Source of the DNA: Chitinophaga solisilvae
GTDB lineage: Bacteria > Bacteroidota > Bacteroidia > Chitinophagales > Chitinophagaceae
Direction: 5' to 3'
Assembly: GCF_009928525.1 (NCBI RefSeq)
Contig: NZ_JAABOK010000008.1
Span: 310,001 to 374,000 of the forward strand
DNA: 64,000 nt
Of this stretch, positions 52,303 to 59,712 are shown piece by piece; within the stretch, counting starts at the first letter, position 1, and the number at the start of each line of letters is the position of its first letter. A program made the translations under genes and the position numbers. The notes beneath the pieces were generated by a model. The model had not been told where the DNA came from and did no database searches. It saw only the letters and a list, made by a program, of their open reading frames with translations.

Positions 52303-52881
52303 ATGGAAAAAGTACCCGGATTGCTTATCAGTCATATTGCTACCGTAGCCCCCCTGCCGGCGCCGGCCCTGGAATTATTTACCGGTGCAGCACAGGTAGC
52401 CGCCGTAAAAAAGGGGACCGTACTGCTGGCAGAAGGAAGCCGCTGCCGCCATATCTGGTATATTGAAAATGGCGCCTGCCGTACCTTTCATACTAAAGCC
52501 GGAAAAGAAATCAACACCAGTTTCTACTTTGAAAATACGTTCTTCACCAACCTGGCGAGCCTGCGCGCGCAGCAGCCATCGGTATATACTATACAAACCT
52601 ATGAAGACAGCATTTTATGGAGATGGCAGGAAGATGATCTTTACCGCATCTATCAGCAATCGCCCGACATTGTTGCCTTTGGGAAGCTATGGCTGGAAAA
52701 AATGCTGATAGAACAGGAAACACATAACGACTGGCTCAAGGTGAACACGCCGGAAGAACGCTACCAGTCGGTATTAACCGACCGCCCCACACTGCTGCAA
52801 AGAGTTTCCCTTACCCAGCTCAGCTCCTATATCGGTATCTCGCGCGAAACGCTGAGCCGTATCAGAAAAAGAACCAGCTGA
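52303..52881 (+). CDS. Crp/Fnr-family transcriptional regulator
   Basis: A 192-aa protein. A cNMP-binding beta-roll (VKKGTVLLAEGSRCRHIWYI ... CRTFHTKAGKEINTSFYFEN) is followed by a helix and a C-terminal HTH (VSLTQLSSYIGISRETLSRI). The typical ligand-binding Arg-Ala-Ala motif of true CRP is not evident, so cAMP binding is doubtful. It starts 10 bp after the second kinase, probably in one operon with both, which suggests it is linked to that signalling module. Confidence 0.85.
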   Translation: MEKVPGLLISHIATVAPLPAPALELFTGAAQVAAVKKGTVLLAEGSRCRHIWYIENGACRTFHTKAGKEINTSFYFENTFFTNLASLRAQQPSVYTIQTYEDSILWRWQEDDLYRIYQQSPDIVAFGKLWLEKMLIEQETHNDWLKVNTPEERYQSVLTDRPTLLQRVSLTQLSSYIGISRETLSRIRKRTS

Positions 52882-52926
52882 CCAACTTTGTGACGTTTGA
52901 CGCAGGTGTACCTGCTGTTACGGTAA

Positions 52927-52934
52927 TACTTTTG
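52927..52934 (+). promoter_or_regulatory. -7 box upstream of SnoaL-like gene
   Basis: TACTTTTG matches TAnnTTTG exactly and lies ~22 bp before the start codon. A TTTG at 52896-52899 is farther than usual (27 bp), so the -33 element is uncertain. Confidence 0.45.
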
Positions 52935-52955
52935 TTACAACAAAAAAATATTACC

Positions 52956-53387
52956 ATGAACATCACTGAAAACAAAGCACTGATCCGGAGATTTATCCAT
53001 GAAGTATGGAATGAATCCAACACCGGTAACCTGGAAATGTTCCTGCATCCCGACTTTACCGACCATTCGCTGCCTGCGCCCCTATCCGCCGATGCAGCAG
53101 GGCTCCGGCAATGGGTACACATCAACAATGCCTCTTTTGAATCGCATACCCTTATCACCGATGCCGTAGCTGAAGAAGATAAGGTCATCATCAAAATCAA
53201 AATGACTTTATTGCATACCGGCGAATGGCGGAATATAGCTCCTACCGGTAAAACCGTGAGCGTGGTGGGTTACCGGCAGTTCAGGCTATCAGCAAGCCGC
53301 ATTATTGAACACTGGGCGATGATAGACGGTAACGCGCTGGAACAGGCACTCACCGGTCAGGAACACGGATGTAAAATAGCGGAGTAA
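52956..53387 (+). CDS. SnoaL-like ester-cyclase family protein
   Basis: A 143-aa NTF2-like fold: LIRRFIHEVWNESNTGNLEM, FLHPDFTDHSLP, AVAEEDKVIIKIKMTLLHTG, and IIEHWAMIDGNAL. The PDF-DH and late EHW segments are characteristic of the SnoaL/ester cyclase family, many of unknown function. The start at 52956 was chosen because it follows a promoter box at the right distance and begins the fold. Downstream lies an AraC regulator gene. Confidence 0.75.
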   Translation: MNITENKALIRRFIHEVWNESNTGNLEMFLHPDFTDHSLPAPLSADAAGLRQWVHINNASFESHTLITDAVAEEDKVIIKIKMTLLHTGEWRNIAPTGKTVSVVGYRQFRLSASRIIEHWAMIDGNALEQALTGQEHGCKIAE

Positions 53388-53422
53388 AAATTTCCGGATG
53401 AGGGAGATGCTGAGAAGGGAGA

Positions 53423-53456
53423 ATTTAAATGCAGCAGGACGCTTGCGCATTTAAAT
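53423..53456. promoter_or_regulatory. Inverted repeat upstream of AraC gene
   Basis: ATTTAAATGC (53423-53432) and GCATTTAAAT (53447-53456) are perfect 10-bp inverted arms with a 14-nt spacer. It sits just before a TACCTTTG -7 box (53472-53479). It could be an operator for the AraC protein or a weak terminator of the previous gene. Confidence 0.5.
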
Positions 53457-53471
53457 CCGCCGCAGGCTCCC

Positions 53472-53479
53472 TACCTTTG
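53472..53479 (+). promoter_or_regulatory. -7 box of AraC gene
   Basis: TACCTTTG, an exact TAnnTTTG match, ~18 bp upstream of the chosen start codon at 53498. Confidence 0.5.
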
Positions 53480-53497
53480 ATTTTTATACCGTCATAC

Positions 53498-54364
53498 ATG
53501 GAGAAGCCGACACCGGATAACTACCACTGCCTCATTGAAGAAGCAAGCGCCGAAACCTTTAACCAACAAGGGGCCAGACCTTTATATGGTATTTTCTTCC
53601 TGGAGGAAGAGGGCCGGCTTACCGCCGATGTTACCCAATACAGCTATACCCGTTATACCGTGTTGTTTACCACGCCCTGGCAACTGGTACATTTCGATAC
53701 GGCGCAACCGGTCAGGGTACTATGGTTTCACAGTGATTATTACTGTATCGCGTATCATAAGGAAGAAGTAGCCTGTAACGGCCTGCTGTTTAACAATATT
53801 TATGCACAGCCTTTCATCAGTGTTGACCCGGAGATGTTTATGCGGCTGAAAGAGCTGACAGCGCAACTGGAACAGGAGCTGCCATACCATGATCCCTATT
53901 CGCGGGCAATAGCGCGTACCTACCTGCAGCTGATTCTCGCCATCAGCAGCAAGACGAAAGTAAATGCTGCGCCGGCAGCTGCGGAGCAGAAAATACATCA
54001 TCCTGTGGCGCAGTTCAAAGAACTGCTGGAGCAGCATTTTATCAGGGAAAGAGGGCCGGCATTCTATGCAGCGCAACTGGGCATGTCGCCCAATACCTTC
54101 TCCAAAAACTGCCGCGCGTATTTTCTGAAATCTCCGTCAGACCTGATACAGGAGCGGGTTATACTGGAAGCAAAAAAACTGATTCATCTTTCTTTCAGAA
54201 GTATCAAGGAGATAGCAGCGATACTGCATTTCGATGACGAGCATTATTTCAGCAGGTATTTCAAAAAGCATACAGGTATTGCCCCTACCGCCTTCCGGGA
54301 AAGCGTAGGTATTTCACCGGTTGCACATTTATCCATCGGAAATCCCTATTCGTCTATGGGCTGA
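53498..54364 (+). CDS. AraC-family transcriptional regulator
   Basis: A 288-aa protein. An N-terminal beta domain (PLYGIFFLEEEGRLTADVTQ ... VLFTTPWQLVHF) is followed by the C-terminal double HTH: YAAQLGMSPNTFSKNCRAYF and IKEIAAILHFDDEHYFSRYF, ending KKHTGIAPTAFRE. The start at 53498 follows a good promoter box; an earlier in-frame ATG begins inside the inverted repeat. The next gene downstream is an RclC-like membrane protein with its own -7 box. Confidence 0.9.
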   Translation: MEKPTPDNYHCLIEEASAETFNQQGARPLYGIFFLEEEGRLTADVTQYSYTRYTVLFTTPWQLVHFDTAQPVRVLWFHSDYYCIAYHKEEVACNGLLFNNIYAQPFISVDPEMFMRLKELTAQLEQELPYHDPYSRAIARTYLQLILAISSKTKVNAAPAAAEQKIHHPVAQFKELLEQHFIRERGPAFYAAQLGMSPNTFSKNCRAYFLKSPSDLIQERVILEAKKLIHLSFRSIKEIAAILHFDDEHYFSRYFKKHTGIAPTAFRESVGISPVAHLSIGNPYSSMG

Positions 54365-54379
54365 CCCGCGGTGCCGGTA

Positions 54380-54387
54380 TAGTTTTG
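54380..54387 (+). promoter_or_regulatory. -7 box of RclC-like gene
   Basis: TAGTTTTG matches TAnnTTTG, 21 bp upstream of the ATG at 54408. Confidence 0.45.
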
Positions 54388-54407
54388 CAGTACCTAAAAA
54401 GATAATT

Positions 54408-54965
54408 ATGCTGACATTACTGGCCTCCTTACAATCCCGGTTTATTCATTTCCTGCGCATCGCTATTTTTCTGGTGATGGCCTGGATAGGCGCGCTGAAA
54501 GCGTGTCAGTACGAGGCAGACGGCATTGTGCCGTTTGTTGCTAACAGTCCGTTCATGCGTTTCTTTTACCAGCGGCCCTATGCCGAATACAAAGCGCATA
54601 AAAATCCTGAAGGGAAAGTGGTGATGGAAAATATACAATGGCACCGGGAAAACGGCACCTATATTTTTTCATGGGCATTGGGGGCGGTCATCATTGTTAT
54701 CAGTCTGCTGGTGCTGTCAGGTATTTATTATCCGCAGACCGGGCTGTGGGGCGGCCTGCTCACAGCCGGTATGTCGCTGGTGACCTTATCCTTTCTGGTG
54801 ACCACACCGGAAGCGTATGTGCCGGATCTGGGCGGCCCTGCACATGGATTTCCTTATCTGGCGGGACCTGGCAGGCTGGTACTGAAAGATGTGATCATGC
54901 TGGCAGGCGGATTGATAATTGCATCGGACAGTGCAGCCCGTATACTGCGCAGGAAAGCTGTGTAA
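54408..54965 (+). CDS. RclC/YkgB-like (DUF417) inner-membrane protein
   Basis: A 185-aa membrane protein with about four helices: FLRIAIFLVMAWIGALKACQ, the middle pair around SWALGAVIIVISLLVLSGIY and LLTAGMSLVTLSFLVTTPEA, and a C-terminal helix DVIMLAGGLIIASDSAARIL. The YEADGIVPFVANSPFM segment is a signature of the DUF417/RclC family. In enteric bacteria RclC belongs to the reactive-chlorine defence set under an AraC regulator, and here too an AraC gene lies just upstream. The role in this organism is inference. Confidence 0.8.
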   Translation: MLTLLASLQSRFIHFLRIAIFLVMAWIGALKACQYEADGIVPFVANSPFMRFFYQRPYAEYKAHKNPEGKVVMENIQWHRENGTYIFSWALGAVIIVISLLVLSGIYYPQTGLWGGLLTAGMSLVTLSFLVTTPEAYVPDLGGPAHGFPYLAGPGRLVLKDVIMLAGGLIIASDSAARILRRKAV

Positions 54966-55048
54966 CCTTGCAGGCTGAAATGCATTGGTATACCGTGAAA
55001 AGCAGCAGTTAACCTGTCTTTTTACTATCTTTATTCAAAGAAAAAAAG

Positions 55049-56128
55049 ATGGAAAATAAAGGGCTGCTTTTCATTCCGGACATAAGTGGCTTTACGCGTT
55101 TTGTGAATGAAATCGAGATCGGGCATAGCCGGCATATCATTCAGCAACTGCTGGAAGTATTGATCAACGCCAACGATACCGGCCTTGAGATATCCGAAAT
55201 AGAAGGCGATGCTATCCTGTTTTACAAATTCGGCGATCCGCTGGATTTACCTGCATTATACAGGCAGGTAGAAAAAATGTTCTGTGAATTTCACCGTCAC
55301 CTCAACGCATACGATCACCGTAAGATATGCCAGTGCAAAGCCTGTGTATCGGCGGTGGATCTGACGCTGAAGATAATCACGCATTACGGGGAGTTTACCA
55401 CATATCAGGTAAAAAATTTCAGTAAGCTCATCGGTAAGGATGTGATAGTAGCACATCAGCTGCTGAAGAATGATATCGCACAGCATGAGTACTGGCTGAT
55501 AACAGACAACCTGCTGAGCGGTCCTCCGCCTGATCTGGCGCAATGGATGAAATGGGACGCCAGTATCAAACAGACGGAGACAGGCAGCATACCGTTTCAT
55601 TACACCCAGCTGAGTGAACTTAAAAATATGATTCCGCCGGAGCCGGAGCAATACCCGGTGATGACGGATAAGGTGAAAGTACTTTCGCTGACACGGGAAT
55701 ATGATACCGATATTAAAACGCTGTGTTTTACGGTGGTGCATTTTGAGTTCCGGCATCAGTGGCAGGAAGGCGTACAGGGCGTTACAGAGGTGGAACATTT
55801 TCTGCCGGGTGTGGGCAGCCGTCATCTGCATGTGATGGATAACGGGGAAACGGTGCTGATGTTTACCAGCAGCTTTTCCTACAATCCGGAGCAGCGTGTA
55901 GTTTTCAGTGAAACGGCCGAGAAGCAGAAACGGGTCAACTTCTATACCGTGGAAAAAACGGGTGATCGTAAAAGCAGGCTGACGATAGATGTTTATCTGC
56001 CAAAGAATCCCGTGCGGTTGTTATTATTTCATCTGAAAGAAAAAAAAGAACTCCAGATGCGTCTGCAGAAATCCCTGGAAAATCTGGAACCGCTGGCGGT
56101 GAATATGCAGCTGCCGCTTGAATTCTGA
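55049..56128 (+). CDS. DUF2652 protein with cyclase-like fold
   Basis: A 359-aa soluble protein. The N-terminal ~170 residues resemble a class III nucleotide-cyclase fold: LFIPDISGFTRFVNEIEIGH holds the first metal-binding aspartate position and EISEIEGDAILFYKFG the second. A cysteine pair (CQCKAC) lies near 100. The C-terminal half (from ~200) is an SRPBCC-like beta domain (EVEHFLPGVGSRHLHVMDNG). The combination matches DUF2652. The substrate-specificity lysine/aspartate of true cyclases was not seen, so catalytic activity is uncertain. Confidence 0.82.
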   Translation: MENKGLLFIPDISGFTRFVNEIEIGHSRHIIQQLLEVLINANDTGLEISEIEGDAILFYKFGDPLDLPALYRQVEKMFCEFHRHLNAYDHRKICQCKACVSAVDLTLKIITHYGEFTTYQVKNFSKLIGKDVIVAHQLLKNDIAQHEYWLITDNLLSGPPPDLAQWMKWDASIKQTETGSIPFHYTQLSELKNMIPPEPEQYPVMTDKVKVLSLTREYDTDIKTLCFTVVHFEFRHQWQEGVQGVTEVEHFLPGVGSRHLHVMDNGETVLMFTSSFSYNPEQRVVFSETAEKQKRVNFYTVEKTGDRKSRLTIDVYLPKNPVRLLLFHLKEKKELQMRLQKSLENLEPLAVNMQLPLEF

Positions 56129-56147
56129 CCGTTTATCATTACCGCAG

Positions 56148-56190
56148 TTTTGCTGCAGTATCTTCACAGGTGCTGCAGCAAAATTTTTTT
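56148..56190 (+). terminator. Rho-independent terminator after DUF2652 gene
   Basis: Arms ttttgctgcag (56148-56158) and ctgcagcaaaa (56172-56182), 11 bp, with a T-rich tail to 56190. Confidence 0.85.
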
Positions 56191-56369
56191 GTGTTATTTC
56201 AGGAAACTTTCCTTAATTTGAAGTGTGTCAAAATAATTAACCCGTTGCACTCACCATTAACCTGACCACCATTTTTTCCATCACAGATTTTAAGGCGCTG
56301 AATATCCGCCCCATGGCGCTACAGCTATGTAAAAGACAGGGGAGGCTGTAATTAATTTTAATACTTGTT

Positions 56370-56546
56370 ATGAAAAAGAAAAACATTAACCTGAAGAAGA
56401 AACTTGTCCTGAAAAAAGACACACTGACTACACTGACCCCGTATCAGCAGGCATTACTTGGTGGTGGTTTTGCGGCGCTTACCCGCACCAGTGACTGTGA
56501 AACACGTCCTATTACCGGTAGACCAGTATGCTACCAGTGTCCTTGA
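56370..56546 (+). CDS. Class I lanthipeptide precursor (orphan)
   Basis: A 58-aa peptide. The leader is lysine-rich (MKKKNINLKKKLVLKK), then DTLTTLTPYQQALLGGG, in which GG-type glycines (31-33) mark the cleavage site. The leader layout matches the Bacteroidota class I lanthipeptide family. The core (FAALTRTSDCETRPITGRPV then CYQCP) contains three cysteines and several threonines/serines, as needed for thioether rings. No LanB dehydratase, LanC cyclase, protease or transporter is encoded nearby, so maturation would depend on enzymes elsewhere in the genome. It is framed by terminators on both sides, so it is a single-gene unit. Confidence 0.8.
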   Translation: MKKKNINLKKKLVLKKDTLTTLTPYQQALLGGGFAALTRTSDCETRPITGRPVCYQCP

Positions 56547-56595
56547 TTTCAACAGTAGTAAACGGCTGATGGGATATCAGCCGGGAAGTATTTTT

Positions 56596-56629
56596 GCCGG
56601 CGGCAGTGTAAACTGTCGCCGGCTTTTTT
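56596..56629 (+). terminator. Terminator after lanthipeptide gene
   Basis: GCCGGCGGCAGT / ACTGTCGCCGGC, loop gtaa, one G-U pair, followed by six T residues. Confidence 0.88.
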
Positions 56630-56640
56630 GGCTGTAATAA

Positions 56641-56670
56641 AAAACGGACATAAAAATTATGTCCGTTTTA
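56641..56670. terminator. Bidirectional terminator between lanthipeptide and epoxide hydrolase genes
   Basis: Perfect 13-bp arms aaaacggacataa / ttatgtccgtttt around aaa. A T-run follows on the minus strand, so it ends the epoxide hydrolase transcript. Confidence 0.85.
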
Positions 56671-56694
56671 ATAAGGCTGCATACTGAACATTGA

Positions 56695-57840
56695 TTAACG
56701 GAATGACTGTGCAAAAGCACGTATGTCGTTGGCGTATAGTGTAGGTTTTTCCCAGGCGCTGAAGTGGCCGCCTTCCGGCATAATGGTATGGCGTTGCAGG
56801 TTCACCTGGCGTTCGGCCCATTCACGTGGCACGGGGGCATCTCCGGGGAAGGAAGCGAAAGCAGTTGGCACTTCTACCCTTTTAGCGGGTTGCGCCGCCG
56901 GGTTCATATAAACGCTTCTGGCAACTTCCAGGTACATGCGTGCGGCGCTGCCGGCAGTACCGGTTACCCAGTAGATCATGATATTGGTGAGCAGTTCATC
57001 TTTACTGAAGTGGCTATCCAGGTTATCCTTGCAGGCACTCCAGGTGTAGAATTTTTCAATAAACCAGGCAGCGAGTCCTGACGGGGAATCGGTGAGCGCA
57101 TAGGCGATTGTCTGCGGTTTGGTAGACTGTATCATGTTATAGGCGCCTTCTGTCATCCACCAGTGCTGGATATACTGACCGAACTGCTGTTCTGCCGGAG
57201 ACATTTCCGCCCAGTTCTCCGTACCGGTAGGATAGCCCACATCCGTTAAGTGGATAGCCGTTACATGTTGCGGGTATCTATTAGCCAGTTCTTTCACTAC
57301 GCCGGTACCGAGATCTCCGCCAGCTGCCATGAAGCGGTCGTATCCCAGTGTTTCTGTCATCAGGGAAGCCCAGAGATCCGCAACGGGGCCCTGAGATAAG
57401 GCTATTTTTTCAGAGAATCCGAAACCAGGTACAGAAGGAATAATGACATCAAAGGAATCTTCCGCGCGGCCGCCGTATTTTTCGGGATCGGTGAGCATCG
57501 GAATTATTTTCAGGAAACGATAGAAAGAATCCGGCCAGCCGTGGGTAAGGATCAGCGGAATCGGATTAGGACCTTTTCCTTTTTCATGGATGAAATGTAC
57601 CTGGGTACCCTTCACATCCGCGGTAAAGTGGCTGAACTTATTCATGGCGGCTTCCTGCTCCCGCCAGTTGTAGGAATGTTCCCAGTAATGCATCAGGTCT
57701 TTCATATAGGCCAGATTGGCGCCATACTCCCACCCACTGCCTTCCTTCTCATCGGGCAGGCGGGTATGTTTTAATCTGACCTGTAATTCATCCAGGATGT
57801 TCTGTGGAATGTTGATGCTGAAAGGTTGTACTTGTTTCAT
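56695..57840 (-). CDS. Epoxide hydrolase family protein (EHN domain)
   Basis: A 381-aa enzyme. The N-terminal EHN module (PFSINIPQNILDELQVRLKH; YNWREQEAAMNKFSHFTADV) is followed by an alpha/beta hydrolase core. LTHGWPDSFYRFLKII carries the oxyanion HGWP, and MAAGGDLGTGVVKEL holds the nucleophilic aspartate in the G-G-D-x-G elbow. MPEGGHFSAWEKP near the end supplies the histidine. These soluble enzymes open epoxides to diols through a covalent ester. There is no signal peptide. The substrate is unknown. Confidence 0.9.
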   Translation of the reverse strand: MKQVQPFSINIPQNILDELQVRLKHTRLPDEKEGSGWEYGANLAYMKDLMHYWEHSYNWREQEAAMNKFSHFTADVKGTQVHFIHEKGKGPNPIPLILTHGWPDSFYRFLKIIPMLTDPEKYGGRAEDSFDVIIPSVPGFGFSEKIALSQGPVADLWASLMTETLGYDRFMAAGGDLGTGVVKELANRYPQHVTAIHLTDVGYPTGTENWAEMSPAEQQFGQYIQHWWMTEGAYNMIQSTKPQTIAYALTDSPSGLAAWFIEKFYTWSACKDNLDSHFSKDELLTNIMIYWVTGTAGSAARMYLEVARSVYMNPAAQPAKRVEVPTAFASFPGDAPVPREWAERQVNLQRHTIMPEGGHFSAWEKPTLYANDIRAFAQSFR

Positions 57841-57919
57841 AGCGATGGCTTTTTATTATGGATACAAAGTAAATACCTCATGGTGACAACAGTCTGTCAG
57901 CTGCCTTCAAAAAAATTTT

Positions 57920-58073
57920 CCCTTTTGCCACTTGAGACATTTTATTATGTAGCTATTTGAGATTTTGCAGCTCATCAGAATTTCCTTCTGCATGTACAGG
58001 TGTAAAGGAAAATCCTGATGAGCTGCAAAATCTCAAATAACTACATAATAAAATGTCTCAAATGACCAAAGGG
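57920..58073. repeat. Long hairpin element 6
   Basis: Arms begin ccctttTGccacttgagaca, continue with TTTTATTATGTAGYTATTTG, AGATTTTGCAGCTCATCAG, and enclose a small loop (~57990-58005). The match is near perfect with a few covarying changes. It lies upstream of the epoxide hydrolase gene start and downstream of the DoxX gene, both on the minus strand. Confidence 0.88.
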
Positions 58074-58112
58074 ATAAATAAATTGACCAAATCTCAAATA
58101 ATCAGTGACGAT

Positions 58113-58493
58113 CTATTTTCTGATCAGCGGCATGAATTTCTCTTTGTTGTCGATGATAGCCCAGATGAGGATGGCAAACAGCGGCAGAGCGATCGATAAT
58201 CCGGATGGGGCAGCGGTGATGTTGGTTAATAAAACGCCTACCATTACCGGAAAAATGATGAGCGCTCCGAGTGCCCTGAACCGGTTGGTGATAAACAGGA
58301 TGCCACCTACTATTTCAGCAATGCCCACCAGTGGCATTAACCAGGTGATGTCCATAGACGCCTTCATCATGCGGGCCAGGTTTTCAGGTAAATCCTGTGG
58401 TGGCGGCATGTAATTTAAAAACTTGTTAAGACCGGCGTTGATGAACATCAGCCCGAAGAGCAGGCTGACAACAAATAGAATTTTGCTTTTCAT
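58113..58493 (-). CDS. DoxX family protein
   Basis: A 126-aa membrane protein with four helices: ILFVVSLLFGLMFINAGLNK, a middle MPLVGIAEIVGGILFITNRF, then ALIIFPVMVGVLLTNIT and LSIALPLFAILIWAIID. The NAGLNKF and E-I-x-GG-L motifs are typical of DoxX. Some family members are part of oxidoreductase complexes; here the role is unknown. Confidence 0.85.
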   Translation of the reverse strand: MKSKILFVVSLLFGLMFINAGLNKFLNYMPPPQDLPENLARMMKASMDITWLMPLVGIAEIVGGILFITNRFRALGALIIFPVMVGVLLTNITAAPSGLSIALPLFAILIWAIIDNKEKFMPLIRK

Positions 58494-58587
58494 AGTTGTT
58501 TAATTTCAAATAAAGATACATTCGGTATTTTGATTATACAATAGCATGATAATTTTATCAGGCAGTTGATGCTTTCAGCAGGAAGTT

Positions 58588-59091
58588 TTATTTTTTCAGG
58601 AGGGGCAGCAATTCGTCCAGGTTCTGCATGGCCATGGTAAGTCCGTCGCCCATACCCATCTCTATTACTTTTTCCAGCTGTGCCAGATCATCAAAACTGA
58701 TGAGCGATTCTACCAGGGTAACCGGTCCTTTATCAGTAAAGGTAACGACCCATCTGGCCTGGGGCAGATCAGTACTGACATTACCTGCAGCGTCTGCAAA
58801 AGCATCCTCGCAGATAAATTTTTTCTGGTTTTCAATGGTGATATAGTTCAGTACCGCCCAGTGTTCTTCGCCTTCCGGGCCTATCATGGAATAATGCCAG
58901 CTGCCGCCTTCGCGGAAGTCCTGCGAGCGGGTCCGGGCTTTCCAGGGTTTAGGTCCCCACCAGCGATCCAGTATTTCACTTTTGGTGTAGGCATCCCAGA
59001 CAAGCGGGAGCGCTGCATCAAATTCCCGTTTAATGACAATGGTTTTGTTTTCCTTGTCAACCGTAAAATCAAATGCTAACTTGTTACTCAT
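58588..59091 (-). CDS. SRPBCC/AHSA1-type protein
   Basis: A 167-aa START-like protein. IVIKREFDAALPLVWDAYTK, DRWWGPKPWKARTRSQDFRE, GGSWHYSMIGPEGEEHW and the C-terminal amphipathic helix are typical of the AHSA1-like SRPBCC family. It starts within the ATGA overlap with the ArsR gene and so is its operon partner. This pairing is common; the ligand is unknown. Confidence 0.85.
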   Translation of the reverse strand: MSNKLAFDFTVDKENKTIVIKREFDAALPLVWDAYTKSEILDRWWGPKPWKARTRSQDFREGGSWHYSMIGPEGEEHWAVLNYITIENQKKFICEDAFADAAGNVSTDLPQARWVVTFTDKGPVTLVESLISFDDLAQLEKVIEMGMGDGLTMAMQNLDELLPLLKK

Positions 59092-59408
59092 TGCTTATTT
59101 TTTTTCATGGTTAATAATACCTGGTCAAGTTCATTAAAGCGACTCTCCCATAGCTTCCGGAATGCTGCCAGCCATTTGTCTACTTCCAGCATCTTTGTCC
59201 CATTCAGCTCATAGAATATTTCTCTGCCCGACTGTTCTGTTTTCACCAGCTCACATTCTGTTAAAATGCGCAGGTGTTTGGAAACTGCCTGCCGGGTAAT
59301 GTCGAAGTGCGTAGCAATAGCGTTGGGCGTCATTGCTTTTATGGCAATCAGTAATATGATGGCGCGCCGCGTAGGGTCGGCTATGGCCTGAAATACATCT
59401 CTTCTCAT
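59088..59408 (-). CDS. ArsR-type winged-helix transcriptional regulator
   Basis: A 106-aa DNA-binding protein: VFQAIADPTRRAIILLI is the ArsR opening, and MTPNAIATHFDITRQAVSKH LRIL forms the recognition helix. GREIFYELNG is the wing. No cysteine metal site was seen. It is followed by the SRPBCC gene with a 4-bp overlap. Two palindromic operator-like sites lie just upstream of its start, consistent with autoregulation. Confidence 0.88.
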   Translation of the reverse strand: MRRDVFQAIADPTRRAIILLIAIKAMTPNAIATHFDITRQAVSKHLRILTECELVKTEQSGREIFYELNGTKMLEVDKWLAAFRKLWESRFNELDQVLLTMKKNKQ

Positions 59409-59426
59409 GGTATCGGTGATTTACAT

Positions 59427-59466
59427 GCAACCAGTCAGTTGCAAATATAAGCAACTAATCGGTTGC
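59427..59466. promoter_or_regulatory. Tandem palindromic operators of the ArsR unit
   Basis: GCAAC-CAGTCA-GTTGC (59427-59442) and GCAAC-TAATCG-GTTGC (59451-59466) share arms and spacing and are 24 bp apart. The position just upstream of the ArsR gene indicates autoregulation. Confidence 0.65.
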
Positions 59467-59712
59467 GCAAATTATTTTTTGCGGGTCAGCAGGATTTCAT
59501 CACATCAATCACCGGTTTCACCACAAAGTAATCCTGCATCATCCCTCATATCATACTGCCTGATACATTCCTGCCTATATTTACCATCAGAAAAATGCAG
59601 AGGCCGGAAGAGGCGCTTGATAACCATGCTGCCGGTGATACCTGATGAAAAACGATATCGTTACCATTTTTTATGAAGACAAAAAATCTCCTTTACATAT
59701 TCAATGATCCAA
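59467..59712. other. Upstream region of amidohydrolase gene
   Basis: No gene is seen. It contains the perfect 12-bp palindrome AACGATATCGTT at 59651-59662, a possible operator ~50 bp before the amidohydrolase start. Confidence 0.4.

Noticed and set aside
56148..56190. The stem after the DUF2652 gene as another member of the long-hairpin family because it contains GCTGCAG.
   Set aside because: It is an ordinary 11-bp terminator with a T-run and lacks tandem-unit arms.
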